The position numbers and the translations under genes were made by a program. From assembly GCA_037074705.1 (NCBI GenBank), contig CM073591.1, positions 37,986,587 to 38,050,586 of the forward strand: a stretch of DNA of 64,000 nt, read 5' to 3'. The notes beneath the pieces were generated by a model, which was not told where the DNA came from, did no database searches, and worked only from the letters and a program-made list of their open reading frames with translations. Position 1 is the first letter of the stretch. The number at the start of each line of letters is the position of its first letter. Below, piece by piece: positions 36,695 through 50,710 of this stretch. Origin of the DNA: Zhengitettix transpicula (taxonomy: Eukaryota > Arthropoda > Insecta > Orthoptera > Tetrigidae).

Positions 36695-37345
36695 TTGTGT
36701 TGTGATCGTGTACCTCGTTTATAATTTTGGGAGGATAAAATTTTCCATATTGGTCTTAACACCAGATACAAAGTATGCACCCAGTGAACAAAAATTTGCT
36801 ATCGTAAACAATGCACTACGCCGGGAAACTGGATTGGCAGTTTTTTTTGTCTCGCCCACGCAGCGGGTGGTCACTGGTCAGAGAAACCCCAGATGTGCAG
36901 TTGTTTTGGGGACAGCTAAGAAACTGTTTGTAAAACGGACTGGATAGTCGAAGACAGAGGATCGAGTTTAGGGAAGGTGCGTTTGGATGCAGAGAAAAAT
37001 ATGTTGTAACGCTAATTCAGATGGTTGAGGATTGCGGAGCTTAAGATCAAATAAGCTCTGAAGGCGGTGAATGAATTGCAACGATGCTGCCCAGTAATGT
37101 GTGGCTAAAATTAAATATACAATTAAGGAAGAAGACGTAAAATATACTCTGACTGAGGAATTTCTGTAGTAGACAAGAGAAGATGAAACACCGCTTGCCA
37201 TTTCTGGAAAACACGGGTTGAACTTTACGTAAGAAAATCTCGCGGTTGTCATATTACATTTATTTAAAAACATATAAATTGTCATTTTCATTCTAGTTTG
37301 TTTCACATTACACCCTGAGGTATTTCTTATTTTACAGTTCACACT
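36695..37345 (+). repeat. Dispersed family F2, copy 1
   Basis: Reverse complement of 48,120-48,750. Landmark words shared with that copy (after reversal) include GTCTCGCCCACGCAGCGGGT, TTTACAAACAG or AAAACGGACTGGA, and the terminal block around CTGTAAAATAAGAAATA. On its minus strand a 137-codon frame (36,968-37,381) contains LQSLFDLKLRNPQPSE, and the other copy has LQRLFHLKFSNPQPSE in an equivalent frame. I do not recognise the family. Confidence 0.85.
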
Positions 37346-40300
37346 TAATATATGCGGATGAATAGTATAATATTTAAGCATATGTCAATCAAGTAAATTT
37401 TTAGTTACTAAATTAAATTAAATTATAACAATTAAAAACATTAAAGTAATTATATTTAAATTGAGGGTCTCAATAAACAACATTAGCCCAGTATGAAGAT
37501 TGTACATGTGGCTCCCGACTAAAATATCTGCAATAAATTTCTTAGCCGGTCTCTACTGCAGAAAAAATTGTGAAGATAATTTCGATTCGTATTGCTTTCT
37601 TTGATAATGTTTTCGTTCTCATTTTCAATTTGCTGTATTGAGACCAGTTCTATTGAGGATAATTCAACAGTAACGCTCCCGCCATTGTGCTCAAAGTGTT
37701 ATGTTTTATCGACTTCTTCAGAACTGCTCTCTTTTGTTTGCACAACAACAATACTCGCCAAGTCCGTGTTACCTTGACCTGTCTTTTCCTACGCTGCTAA
37801 CTACTTTACCGGGCGTTTTCTCACGATGATTCGTTCGCCTCCCCCTCTCCTTTCCATTCCCTCCCCGTCTCTTATTATTATTCTCTCAGTCTGTCATCGC
37901 GATACCATAAATCTGCAGAGCACGACGATCTGGAATGTCATTGCCATTGCAGCAGCAGCAGTAATCGCCTCTGGAATCTTGAGGCGGGTTCTATGGTCCC
38001 TTTCAGGTCATCGCGAATAGGAGCAGTGATTGTAATCTCACTTATAGCTTGTTATATCCCACACACACCAACAACTTCCACAGATATGACAAATTACCGC
38101 TGACTTATTCGTGTTCCCACGCAACTTTTACGACTCAACTTTTATTATATGTCTCTGATGATAAACGATTGAGCACTGGTCAATAAAATGAAAATTAACT
38201 GCATTACGAGCAAGGCAATAAGGACTTGAACAAACCCCAGTAATACTTCGTTATCAACTCTTGAGTTGATGCTAAACAGTTCTTAGAATTAAATTGTGTT
38301 CCGACATAAACTAAGTAGATGTCTTGGCACTTAATTCCATTTCATTCTCCTTCCGTTCGCTGTACTTTTTTTTTCGTATCTGTCCATCGAATTTTATTTC
38401 GTTCTTAGGAAGCATTAACTGAAATTTTACTATTGAATATAGTCAAAATATCGTTCATTTATTTCCGTACGAAAACACTTAAAATTGATGATTGAACTTT
38501 GGCTCATATGTTACATTACAAAATACAAAAAAAGTTGGATTAATTAGACTAAAAATATAAGAAAAATATATAGAATGTAAGGGAAAATGCAGAATAGAGC
38601 AGAAAAATTTGTAAGTGGAAATCTTAGATACGAATAATTTTTTTTGTCAATCACGTTGCTTTCGTTTTGAGAAATACGACGCATAACATACATTCAGGAA
38701 TTATGGTCAAATTAAATAAATTTGTGTCACAGTAATATCAAGTAATTGACTGGACTAATAATTTTAATCATCACAATTTTTTCGGATCTTGTTGTCTCAC
38801 CTTCATAAAGTTAAATTTTAAAAAATACACGTAAGAATATATCGTCTCAGATTCCCCCCCCCCCTCCCTCGTCTCTCACCAGTAACCTGGGGAGCGGAAA
38901 TACCATAATGGTAAATCGTTTTCAAGATAAATTGAGCCCAAGTGTGAAGATTCCGAGGTTAAATTTTCCAAGACGCACGTTTGGTCCGGCCAATATAACT
39001 TATGAAATGCTACTGAGACGAAAGCGTTTTTGTTATGTTCGATGCTCGACAGAAGAATATTTTTTTCACAAAGTTATCCAACGCACCATGAAATTTCAAT
39101 AAAAATCTGCAATTAATATTTATACGGGATAAGCTCGGTACGATTACATTCATTTTTCATTTGGACTTAAAGCAGTTCAATTATTGTTAGTTTCGATCCA
39201 AACCGTTTTGAGTTTTTTATTTCCGGATTCTGGAACAAATAAATTCTTCAATCCGTATTAGAAATTTTGACAAGCTTTTTCTTCCACTCCTATCGCAATT
39301 AATCTTCCCCCCACCCCCCAAGTATAAAATAGCCGTATTGAATAATGTTTTCCATTCCACTTAGTTCCATATTTTCCGAGAGCGTGTTACTGCAATGAGG
39401 TCACTGGCTGCAGACCTTGACATATGCCACTCTGTTCTACTGACTTAATCAACTTAACCTATCGCTTTCTCGCCTAGCTATTCAATGAAGCCTTATTTTT
39501 CACAACTGCTACTGAGACGCTTGTATAATAATAAATTTTAATTTATTCTCTCGTGGATTTGTTCTGCGTTGTCACTTCAGTGACTGCTTTGATTATTGTG
39601 TCTACGTAAGAGTCCCTAATTGTCATTATCAATATATATATATACTATCATTACATATATACTATCACTATTTTCATCATTTTATGTAACACTGTTTTCG
39701 AAAACCATTTTACTTCTACTCAAGAAGAATCTCTAACGACATATTACGTAAACATGACTTTTGATTCCTCTTCAGTTAAGCTAATAGAATGTGAATGAGC
39801 TTTTAGAGCTGTGCTCACTCTATTTCTCTTTCATATTTTCTTTCTTTACCCCCTTCTCCGCGATTCATTTAAAAGTAAAGATTTTATTCCTTCTTAAATG
39901 AAGTATTATGATATTGTAATCTCGGTGCTTACTTTGTGATGTCCGTTGTTGCAAGTCTTCTCCTTAATCTGGCTAGAGGGAGGAAATTAGCGTTCCCACT
40001 TTGCAGTAGGTCGAGACTGTATCCATAACCCCTTCAGTGCCCCGTTCGCTCTGTTTAAACACATATTGACAATATTTATGCTCGGATCTTGGCGAGGTGA
40101 CGTATAGTAATGACAGAGGCACTGGATTTGCATACGATTAAAGCACACTTTTTTCTCTCCTTTTCTCTCGCTTTAGCTCCCCACTTCTTCCTCCCTCATT
40201 GCCCCTCTATCTTTTTCCAGCGTCGCTGTTTTGTGAACTTTACCTCGCACAAGGCCGCAGAGTCTCGTCCTGTCCACTCCTATCCTACCCTATCCGGTCC

Positions 40301-41030
40301 AAAGGTCAGGTGGTTGGCCAAGTAGGCGTTCCTCCGACGCAGCTATGATGTGTCAGCACCCTTTTACAATACACCTCATTAGTTGCTTTGTCTATAGGAA
40401 CGCCCAAATTAGCTCCATTCCGAGGAAATTTATATCCACCTCCTCAAACACTTATATCATTAGACTGACACGTTCTCATATTTCTCAGACTCCATAACCA
40501 ATACCACACTCCTACTGTGGCGGATAAATTACTTTGCTAAATGGACTGTTGAATGGGATAACTTACCTGGAAAATTAGCCCACAAACTACGTTCAACCGG
40601 AGTACTGTAATGCAATAATTATTTTAATAGCATTGCTCAGATAAATATAATTTACTAATTGCATTAGTGCTCAGTTAAAAACTGTGTTGACACAGAATAT
40701 ATAAAATATTAAAATTATTAATTACTAAATTGATTAACTACAAAATATCACTCAAAATATTCGTACAAGTTATAAATAAAATTCGGTAGTATTCTAAAAC
40801 GTAACAATACAATTTTTCGGCACACGAAAATAAAGTGCACAACCGCGAAGCATAAAAGCAGAATTTAAAATATCAACCTGTTTCGGAGAAAAATATATAT
40901 AAAACAGAATATGTACGAAAGGCAAAACGATTAGAAAAATAGCTACAAAAGCTACGAATCGGGGCTACTTTTATTATTTTTTAATTTTTACGTTCTTTAC
41001 CAAGAACTGTCTGCTTTTTTTTAGAGTAAC
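37346..41030. other. Unassigned stretch
   Basis: No gene recognised. There is a CT-rich block at 37,826-37,870, a C10 run near 38,850, a short TA run near 39,635 and a GC-richer part at 39,930-40,500 with short unsupported ORFs. At about 40,562 the word CTTACCTGGAAAATTAGCC recurs from 11,037 with one change. Confidence 0.4.
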
Positions 41031-41096
41031 AGGCTACATGACGGAATCCACATGGTGGCAATTCCCCTTTAATAGCATAGGAAGGGATTTGAAAGG
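41031..41096 (+). repeat. Dispersed family F1, copy 3 (5' fragment)
   Basis: Only the first 66 bp of the family: AGGCTACATGA, ATCCACATGGTGGCAA and TTTAATAGCATAGGAAGGGA, ending at GAAAGG. As in copy 1, it begins with AGGCTACATGA. The fixed 5' end with variable 3' truncation across copies is informative about the mechanism. Confidence 0.85.
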
Positions 41097-42377
41097 AAGT
41101 ACAGAGAGAATGAGCAGTTAAAGTTATTCACTTCAAACATTGAATTGCTTATACTGTGGAAAACAAGTAATTGATTTACAGGTAACATAAAGTCGTATCA
41201 AAGGATTTGAGGACGAACGAGCGAGGAGGAAAATTTGATAGATGGTTCAGAGGTTATTATTTAAAAATTTTCATAAGTAACGGAGAGCAACTAATAATTG
41301 GTAGGCCCAAATCAAGAGATTATAATCTTTTTTTGTTTTATTTTGGAATTGACTTTACGTCAGAAAACGTGGCAGAAATCATCACGCTAAGAGTACAAAC
41401 TTAATGTCTGAAAAATTCTTTTTTTTATAATTAATTTTGTTTTATGTCGCATTAACAGCTAGGTCAATAGAAAAAGTTCCATAAGATACATTTACAACAT
41501 ATTACATTAAATTCCATTTGTTGGGGTTTTATATTTCGGCGTAGTAGTAGAGTTTCATGCACTCGATGATTCTTTCTTGGTATGCTGCGGACTGCGTAAT
41601 CGAGTTGAGGGTTCTGAAATGTTGACATTTTTATGATCTCGTATCTTCACTTAAATAATTTAATTTTTTCCTGAGATTAATTTCAAATTATTGTTCGTGA
41701 ATTAGTAATTTAAATCTTGTGAAATAAATAAATTTTTAATAATCGGTAATTGTTAATATCAATTTAAATAATTATAAGTTAAATTGTAATAGATAAAAGA
41801 TATAAGATAAGATGTAGATGAAAATGTAAGGATACATTTTTAATAATTAAATATGCAAACAACTAGAGTACCCTTCTTCTGATTGGACGAAAAGATTGTC
41901 TATCTCAAATTCTCATCCATACACTCAAAATCATCTTTAGTTTGCGCAGCTAAATAATAGTTTTTGCCGACTATGTAGTCTTGAATAATGAACATCGGAA
42001 ATCCCATGTCTGTAAGCTACAGTCTCTGTCCTTCAATTTTTTAAATTCGTTCTGTTTCCCGTTTATCTTTTTTTCCGTTTCAGTAATTTACGAAAATTTT
42101 AAATGCACAGAACGAATATTATTATCATATTTAAATATTTTTTTGATTGACTGTTTTCATTTTTCTGTTACTAGTGTAGTAATTGTTTCCTATCACCGAT
42201 TTTACCTGTGAGACTTCGAATTTTTGTAAAGGGAAATTTTTACATTAATTTTGTGTACGTCTATTTGAATTTTTGTTATATTTTTATATTTCCTTATTGT
42301 ACGTGTAACCTGTTTACATATAAATAAACGTCAGCCACTTTTAGGTAAGAAAAAAATAATTTATTAAAGTAAAATTA
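41097..42377. other. Unassigned AT-rich stretch
   Basis: No gene, RNA or repeat recognised. Confidence 0.5.
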
Positions 42378-42413
42378 AAAGTTTCGTCCCTTATTTGGCG
42401 ACCTCATCAGGTT
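42378..42413 (-). other. Hammerhead-like motif with intact CTGATGA core
   Basis: On the minus strand: CTGATGA (42410-42404), an 18-base insert whose GTC and GAC can pair, then GAAAC (42385-42381). The expected GTY cleavage triplet is replaced by TTT, so cleavage at the normal site is unlikely. There is no inverted partner nearby. It looks like another Penelope-type terminal fragment. Confidence 0.4.
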
Positions 42414-45400
42414 CAAGTTTAAAACTTCAAAAAGAACAAGACAATGACAATGATGAGAGTAACATTTTTAAGAACCATTTGGAAGATAACAAACACATAA
42501 TATAAATTTTGTTAGACTTAAAATCTTTTGATAGACAGCCCACTGCTGTCGCTGGAAATGTACAATTTAAAACGAGAACGACCAGTAAAAATTAATGTAC
42601 AATGTTGGGTGCAGTTTACAATGGAAGAAATTTTGCAATTTGAAATTTTAACAATATACTGTCATAAATTTTATTCAAATTATTAGCATCATATTTTAAT
42701 GTTAACATCAGTTTTATATGATCTGATATAAAGCATTTACTCATTAACCTCCTTTTTTTCTGACTTAAAAATGGCTGCTGATGTTTTTTTTTCTCAACAG
42801 TCAGAATATACATGTATATATATATAATTTTGTTTAAATGCTATGTACGTATAATGTTGTGACTAATCCATTTTTCATCAATTTATGAATTGACTGACGG
42901 AAAAGTGTTCCATGTTATTGTATGTAAATGTATTTTAAGAAAAAAATTCTTCTGGCAGATGCAGATAGCAGCATCGATATCCCCATTATGTGTTTGGTTT
43001 AAAAGGTTCGGGTGATATTCAAAACTATGTCACTTTTAAGGATATTTTTCTTTACTGGTTCTTTTTACGTGAAAATTCTTGAGTAAGCACGTGAGCAGTT
43101 TATAATTCACTATTTTAAATTTTGTTATGTGTCTATTTTTAAAACTCATTCGATTCATTATATTCAAAGTTTTGATTAGTAAATTACAGATTTTTTGTTA
43201 ATGTGTTGATTGTCACTCCAAAGGGTGCTACTAACTGAAACAAAGGCGTGCAGCAGCAACGTAGTCGTACTTCTGTCATGGTTATGATTTATGAAAACGG
43301 TTTTGTTGAGTACTAAATATTTGGAGTAGACACACTGCGAATGATTCAGTTAAAGCAATTATTATAAATGGCTTCTGGCATTTGACATACTAGCAGCATG
43401 TGCTGAGCCCGCAGAGTTGTATGACGGTAGGAAGTGTCCTAATGGAAAGCTCCGGCCAGGATATTGGTGGAATTGAGGAGGTAGCATATTGATGGTGCAC
43501 TACAAGGGATCTCTCTTCCTCCTCCATGGCATCCGGCACAGGGATCCCGACCAGGAAATCGGCTGTTTGGGTGCGGTGGGTTAGGCCTCTATCTCTTCCT
43601 CTATCAGCACTGCAGAGACCTTCGCTGCTTTGCAAGACAAACTCAGGAATTACCGCATATTTAACCCCTCATATATTACGTTCCATTGTCGTTTGCACTA
43701 CAGAATCCTTCGTCATTCAATAAAAGCATCATTTCATTACTTCCTCAGTCTTATTTATATTATGTTACATCCCCGAAATTTGTTTTCTCTACTACCTCTG
43801 TTCATTGCTCCCATTTTTCACGTTCCATTGGTATATTAGATTTGCAAAATTATTAACGAATTATCATTACATGGGAAAATTCATTCAGTATCTATATATG
43901 CTCATACATTGAATAATTTTTTGATCAATTCTTGCAAATTCAATGATACTATACGTTTCTTTGAGATGAATTTGTTTTAATTATGCTCATTTCTCTCCAG
44001 CTTCAGAGACGAAAATATCCAACTGAGGTTGATATAGATTGTGTAGAAAGTTTTCATTTTCGATATTTTCTATTAAAAATATAATCACCTGAAGATATCT
44101 TCTAGAGTGGTTTGGAGCACGCACAACAGCCGTGTCATAATCTTCGTATATCCTCATGAGGTTTTACAACAACATTTCTTATTGGTCCTGTTATTTGAGA
44201 TCTAGTCCTTAAGTACACATGCCAGAAATTTAAAATACGAAACAAAAGTCGACAGTCACATTTTATTGTAATCGTGGTTAAATTTATTTCAGGGTTTCTT
44301 TTCTTGTCGTATGTAGGACATCAGAAGAATAAAAGAGGAAAAAATTTGATTTATTTTATTCTATTAGTCCTCGTATGAGGAAATACATAAAATTAAAATA
44401 TAATAATTGGAGGCTTCAAATATAAATAATTAGAATAAAAATACTAAAATTCGGGAACACAAATTTCCCTGTCCCACATAAGTAAAATAACTATATATTA
44501 ATAATAACAGAAATAATAATTATTTAACTATACTGTACTAAGGGTAGGTTATCAATAAAGATAATCATTAAATCGGTAACAATAAGTCGCAGTTACAAAC
44601 TCTTACATTATTTATTACGTACCAGTACATAAATGAAATCTATTTAAAAGTTAAATCATAGCCTTAAAAAACTACAGTACAGGGCAAAGGAGGCAAATTT
44701 CAGATTAACGTAGTGCAGAATATGATCCGCTCTTCACGCTACACTTTTACTTAATTAAATTTTTTAAAATAGTTTTGGCGCAGCACGCATAGAGTCTCAC
44801 TTTCTAACTTAATTCATGAAACTTAAAAATGTTTTATTATTACTCTTTTGTAGCTACACTGAATTTTGAAATTATTTAACTCATTTGGACTTTAAATATC
44901 TAGCACGGCAGATAAAAATACTAAAAGATGGCCTTGTGGTTTCTAGAATCATGTTCATATTATAACGACGAAATATTTCAAATGATAATATTTATTATAA
45001 TAATTACGCAATATGAAGGTGAACGGCGTATTTTAGAAGAATCTGCTAGTTTCCCCGTCCACGAAGGAGATTTATTGTTCTTCCGAGTGTCAGAAATTAG
45101 TAGTGTTGCTACTAACGTCGAAAAACGTTGAAGCTAATCGTGTTTAGGTCTGTGGACTTGATTCTTCAACTTATAGAAATTATTAAATATTATTAGATTA
45201 ATTAAATTCGTGTTCCGAAAAACGATTTCTACAAGTAAGAGGACAGGAGGCATAAGACGCACTTACGGATCAAGAAGAGATTGAAGTTGATAGTTACGGC
45301 ACAGTGGAGGAAGTAAGATGAGAATTAATAATCAGTCAAGCGGGAAGTTAGCAATGGCTACTCATATTAGTGATGTTAGCCGAGAAAATATAAAAGTTAT

Positions 45401-48119
45401 TTAAAGGTGATTGTTGACAGACTCAGTAGACGATGTCCGGTCTTCAAGAATATATTTATCCATTCTGGAATAAGGCAACGCGCACTTTTGGTCTGCAGTC
45501 GTGAACTAGAAGTCAGACCAAGAAGAAAGTCGCATGAGGCAGATATTAATTCTAAAAGATTAAATATGCGGTAATTTGTACTACATGTACTATGCAATGG
45601 AACCCTGAGAATTAAAATATACGTTCATAACTAAAAACTAACTTTTATTACGTTTTATTTAATTTATATAATCTAAATTATGTCTAAATCAAAACTTAAA
45701 TAATTTTAAATGCATTATAAATGTTTCAATATTATTTCTGAGTGTTTTGTATTTTATGGAAATTTACTACATTTGTCTTAACTGTATTTCATTACATTAA
45801 TTTATGTTTCTACTTCTTAAGTCTCTGAATTTCTGAATAGTAAAATACATATTCCATTGCATATGTTATTACATAGAGTCTACACCAAACTAAAATTCTA
45901 TATTTCCAACAGCTTTTTATATAAATTATATTAATTTTAATTTTAAGATGATCAATATATATTTTTCATCTTTGTTCAATATTTATTTTGTTTTTAATAT
46001 TTATATTAATCATACGTTAATTTCCGATAAACATGACTTGGTAATTGAGTCCCAATGATAAATTGTTTACATAATTAGAGAATATTGGGAATCTGAAGAC
46101 AAAGCTTTGAAGATCTTCTATCTTTAATCAGTGGCACGTGTTTTTGTGGTTTGACTTACACCAGTTACAAAGAATCACTTCTAAAATTTCTCAATCCGAG
46201 CAGCTCAAGAGCACCTATATTACAAAAGCACTGGTTCTTGTGCATTCTCCAATTTACTTTTACAATTATAAATTAGAGACATCTTTGGAATATATGGAAA
46301 TGTTGCACGGGAAAATATAAGTTTCTCTTAGAGATCTTTTTACATATATTCCTTTAATAAATATCGTAGATTGGTCACTAGAGGTTTGTGATTGAATTAG
46401 TATGCTTTAGTGCGTCCCTTTTATTGTTGTAATGTACGACTGAGCAGCAAGCTGAAGGTGACTGCAAAGTGGATTCGCGACCCCGGAAACCTTGACTCCA
46501 GAGTCCTGGAGCTGCTGGAATCGTATCGAGACAATATTTTCCTTTCGCAGCGGGAAGTCCCCGATAAATAACCAGTGCGTAAGTTCGAGTTTGTTTGTAT
46601 GTGTGTGTGAGAGAGACACACGATGAATCCTCACCAGCAGCTTATAATAATGGCTACCTGTAATACTTAGTCTCCGGTGTCAGCTCGGACTTAATAAATG
46701 ACACGCTTAGGAGGAGGCGAGAGTCTTCGAGAATGGTATCGGAATGGTACAGCAGGTGCTCCTCAATTGGAGACATTTATCAGTGTTCCTGTGATGTATC
46801 GTCCGGCATTTTCTTGTTTAAAAGGGGAATATTTTCTATGGCCGCACAAACACTAGATTCGAATTTATCACCGCTTTACGTATAGGGGCAAGCCACAAAA
46901 AGGAAAGAAATTAAATCCTCTCTGGGGATAAATTACGGCGAACGAATCATTCACAGCAATTTTCACGGAATATGATGTCCGTATTTATCTTTTTTTAAAC
47001 CAGTTTTATTGCTGGGTTTAAGAAGGAAATGTTGTGGCGGAAAAAAATCAACATATTGATTAACCAATAAAACGTTAACTGCTGAGGCTGCATCCCGTGG
47101 ATGGACTATTCAACCAGCAAAACTCATAGGATGTAATTCATCAGAATTATCGCTGTGAGGAAACCTGATGGAATCTATTTTGAGCTGTGAGCTCCGTCTC
47201 TTGGCTTCAAAGCAACTGTAAAGCGTCTGTCTTGATTTTATCTCAAACGTGTCCCTATTTAATATACTAGTTCACCACTCAGAAAAAAATTCTTATGTGT
47301 ACGGATTGCCAACTATCATTATACTTAATAAAACAATCATTTATTATTAATATAATATATTTCCCCTAATGGAGTTCTTAAGCAACTATTTGCATTATAT
47401 GTATACCTCTACTCCTTTCAGAGGTCTGTTGAGAATATTAAAAAAAAAATTCTGATATGCGATAAGAGTCTCATGTTTGTGAACACAATTCATAGAAGCT
47501 ATAGAGTCCCAATGATGGAACGGACTTCATCTTCAGCTGGTGCGATCGAAATAAATGACGAAATGCAGATTACGTACGGATCTTACCTGTAAATAATCCT
47601 TTTTTAAGGGTTATTAGATACAATAAAGACATATTAAATAAGGAATGTTATTTAGCCAACGTTGTTCATCTACTATATTTCAGATATTGAGGATTAGTGC
47701 CGAGATTGTGGGCAGAATGAGCTAAAGTATGACTGTCCAATAAAACCAGTGAGCAATACTAATGAATGACCCAAACGTCTTTCAGAACTCAGACTTCTAA
47801 GATTTTTTCCTCGATATATATAGATTTCTGGACGCTAATCGTCCAAAATGGAGGTTTGTAAGTCTGCCACTTCTTTACTGTTGAATATAACGATAAACAT
47901 CCATACGCTGTAGGGGTTAAACCTTTTAAAATGAAGTGTTTAATAACTACACAAATATTTTAATCGCAACACCAACATTCAATTACATCTCTTGAGTGGT
48001 GCGGTCGATTAATGAAACTCTATTTTATAATTAATTAAATTTATTATTAATTTTGTTTGATACAATTTACTTGAATTTAATAACACAAAATTTATTCACA
48101 ATTCACCCACATATAAAAA
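42414..48119. other. Unassigned stretch
   Basis: AT-rich DNA with GC-richer blocks at 43,380-43,640 and 46,430-46,830. The many short ORFs show no motifs. No RNA gene or family repeat recognised. Confidence 0.4.
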
Positions 48120-48750
48120 GAGCGCACTGTAAAATAAGAAATATCTCAGGGTTGAAAACGAAACAAACTAGAATGATAATTAAATTATTTTAGAAATGTA
48201 ATAAGAGACAACCACAGGATTTGTTTACGTAAAGTTCAGCCAGTGTCATCGGGAAATGGCGAGCGACGTTCCTTCTTCTCTTGTTTCCTACAGAAAATCC
48301 TCATGCAGAGAATATTTGATGTCCTCTTTCTCAATCGTCTAGTCGCCACCACACGACTTCTCCTATTGATCGTTGCGATTTGTCGCCTTCAACGTTTATT
48401 TCATCTGAAGTTCAGCAATCCTCAACCATCTGAACATAACAGCAAATTTTGTCTGCATCCAGACGCACATCGCCAAACTCCATCCTCGCTCTACGACTGT
48501 CCAGTCCGTTTTACAAAAAGCTTCCTTGTTGTCCCCAATCAACCTTTTCAGTTCCTCTTACCAGTGACCACCCGCTGCGTGGGCGAGACAAAAAATCAGT
48601 ACCTCCCCAAAATTTCGATCCTTGGTGCCGCTTTTTTTTATGAAAGCAAAATCTTGTTCCCTTGTTGCGCAATTTGTATCTGGTTTTAACGCTAATATGG
48701 AAAAATATATCTTCTAAATTATAAATGAGATACAAGATCACACCACAAAA
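48120..48750 (-). repeat. Dispersed family F2, copy 2 (inverted)
   Basis: Matches the reverse complement of 36,695-37,345 along its length with scattered differences and indels. A 148-codon plus-strand frame (48,243-48,689) covers most of it and shares the NPQPSE peptide with the minus-strand frame of copy 1. The similarity of frames may reflect past coding or only nucleotide homology. Confidence 0.85.
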
Positions 48751-50451
48751 CAATCTAACAATTGCAGAAACATGGCTGAAATTGCCAAATATATTAATTA
48801 ACTGCGGTTTGTGCCTGCTAGGCCCGTCTCTTTATCACGCTGAGAACTTTCCTAATGTCAGTCGCATCGTTCTTATGATCTCCAGTTTAATTTTTTTATG
48901 CCTGGGCGTAGACACCTTATCTGGGACGTATAGAATGTCGTCAATATATGACGTATGTTTTCCGTTCTGTGTTTAATAGAATAGGTAGGTAACTGACTAC
49001 TTTATATTCGTCGGAAAATGAACAGGACTGATGACGATCTAATACAATGGGATCACATGACTCAAGTCTTTGTCATTGTGATATGCACTGAAAAAAAAAC
49101 AGGCTAGTATTTTTAAATTCAACACATTCATTTCATGTTGTAACATATTGTACTGGTTTAAAGCCTGTAGAGCGTTTCCTTTCTTTCACTTCTTTGTCAA
49201 TACAAACTTAACTGAGAATCATATCCTCATTTCAATGGCAGAGATTAGGACGGGAGTCTCTTGCGTCAATATTTGAAAAGAAATATCTGATTCGTTCGAG
49301 GATGGTACGGCGACGTCTAGGAAGGCCGTACCTGTGGCTCGTAATCCTTGCATTGTTAGGAGGAAGAGGAGATCGTGCAGACAACAGGTGGGCGAGACAC
49401 TTGTCTCTGTAAGCCCCGTGGGGTTTCAACAATGCTGCCAATGTTACACAGGAAGACAGGTGCTACGCAGAGGTTCGACACATGACGAATATCTCACACA
49501 ATTCACACTTACCGATAAAGGACGTACAGCATTTACATAAATAAATAAAAATTGTTGCATATATAATATATTTATAGGAGAAAGACAGTCGGGAAAGTTG
49601 TAATACTGAGGGAATAAGTACATACATCATTCTAAACGTATTTTAATTAATACGGTCATTAAATTAATGGCCTAAAAAGATGTCCTAAATGTGTGTATTG
49701 AACCACCTATTTTTTTAACATCAACATTTAATAATTAAACTTTACCAATCCAATTTTACGACCCGCTTTACCACTTCTGTAGCTCTTTTACACCCATCTC
49801 TTTCTATACATTCGGTTTCTTTTTTCTTCAACATACAGAACCGTTTTATATTAGACATTCACAAGTATTTTCGTGAATTTTCAAACTTTCTAGTATTTTA
49901 ATAATAAAATTCAACGGTGCCTTCCTTCGTTACAAGGTTAGCTTGATGCTGCAAGTTGATCTGCAACATACATTGTAAGTAATCTAGTTACAGCCGCTTC
50001 ATAATTTGAGACATTAAAGGGAAATAACACGACACCAGCTCGATTATTAAGTCAGATAAAGGGCGACATTGAAAGATATAAAATGTAAATACTCATTGAT
50101 ATGAACACTTTTGCTTAGGACATAGGTCGTATGACTTCAAGGAGTTTGTTACACTCGTAAAATTTAAATAAAAAAACGTAACTAAAAATTAAATAATAAC
50201 GTGCACTGCGATATTTGCATAATTTAACTAATAAATATTTTTTAATAAAGCAAAAATATTTGTAACTGATCGTCTGTCGTATAACTATAAATACTAAAGG
50301 TAATGATTTTTTTTAAGAATAAGAACCAACGAACGATATTCAGCAGAAAGTGTTCTGTTTTCGGTACCTTGATCACCTCAGACTTCAGAGTTGCCAATAC
50401 AATATCATTTATAATACACTCCAATTTTTTATATTTTTCACGTTTCCTATA
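48751..50451. other. Unassigned stretch
   Basis: No gene recognised; a GC-richer part lies at 49,230-49,520. Confidence 0.45.
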
Positions 50452-50710
50452 TTTAATAATAAGAAAAAAATACAAATACAGACAAAGAAGTGATGATATA
50501 AATATCTCACAACGTTTCTGTGATCAATGTTCCTTTGGCCAGGTGACAGCAAAAACAAAACAAAAAAAACACGAGAGCCAGGAGTGATACAACGGCACAA
50601 ATACAGTTGACAAACTCAAAATCTGTCAAAAGGTACAAGGATCCCAGAAACATTGTGCGGTTTTTTCCATCTCTTCTTTTGTTTGTATTTGGCTATTTTC
50701 CTTATTATTA
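50452..50710. repeat. Fold-back element P2, copy 1 (Penelope-type)
   Basis: Inverted arms of about 73 bp, left 50,452-50,525 and right about 50,640-50,710, share TTAATAATAAG...CAAATACA(G/A)ACAAA(G/A)AAG...CACAA(C/T)GTTTCTG(T/G)GATC. The loop of about 115 bp holds a degraded hammerhead-like signature on the minus strand: CAC, CTGGCCA, GAAAC, GTT, GTG. Same family as 53,309-53,520 and 61,309-61,592. Confidence 0.75.
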
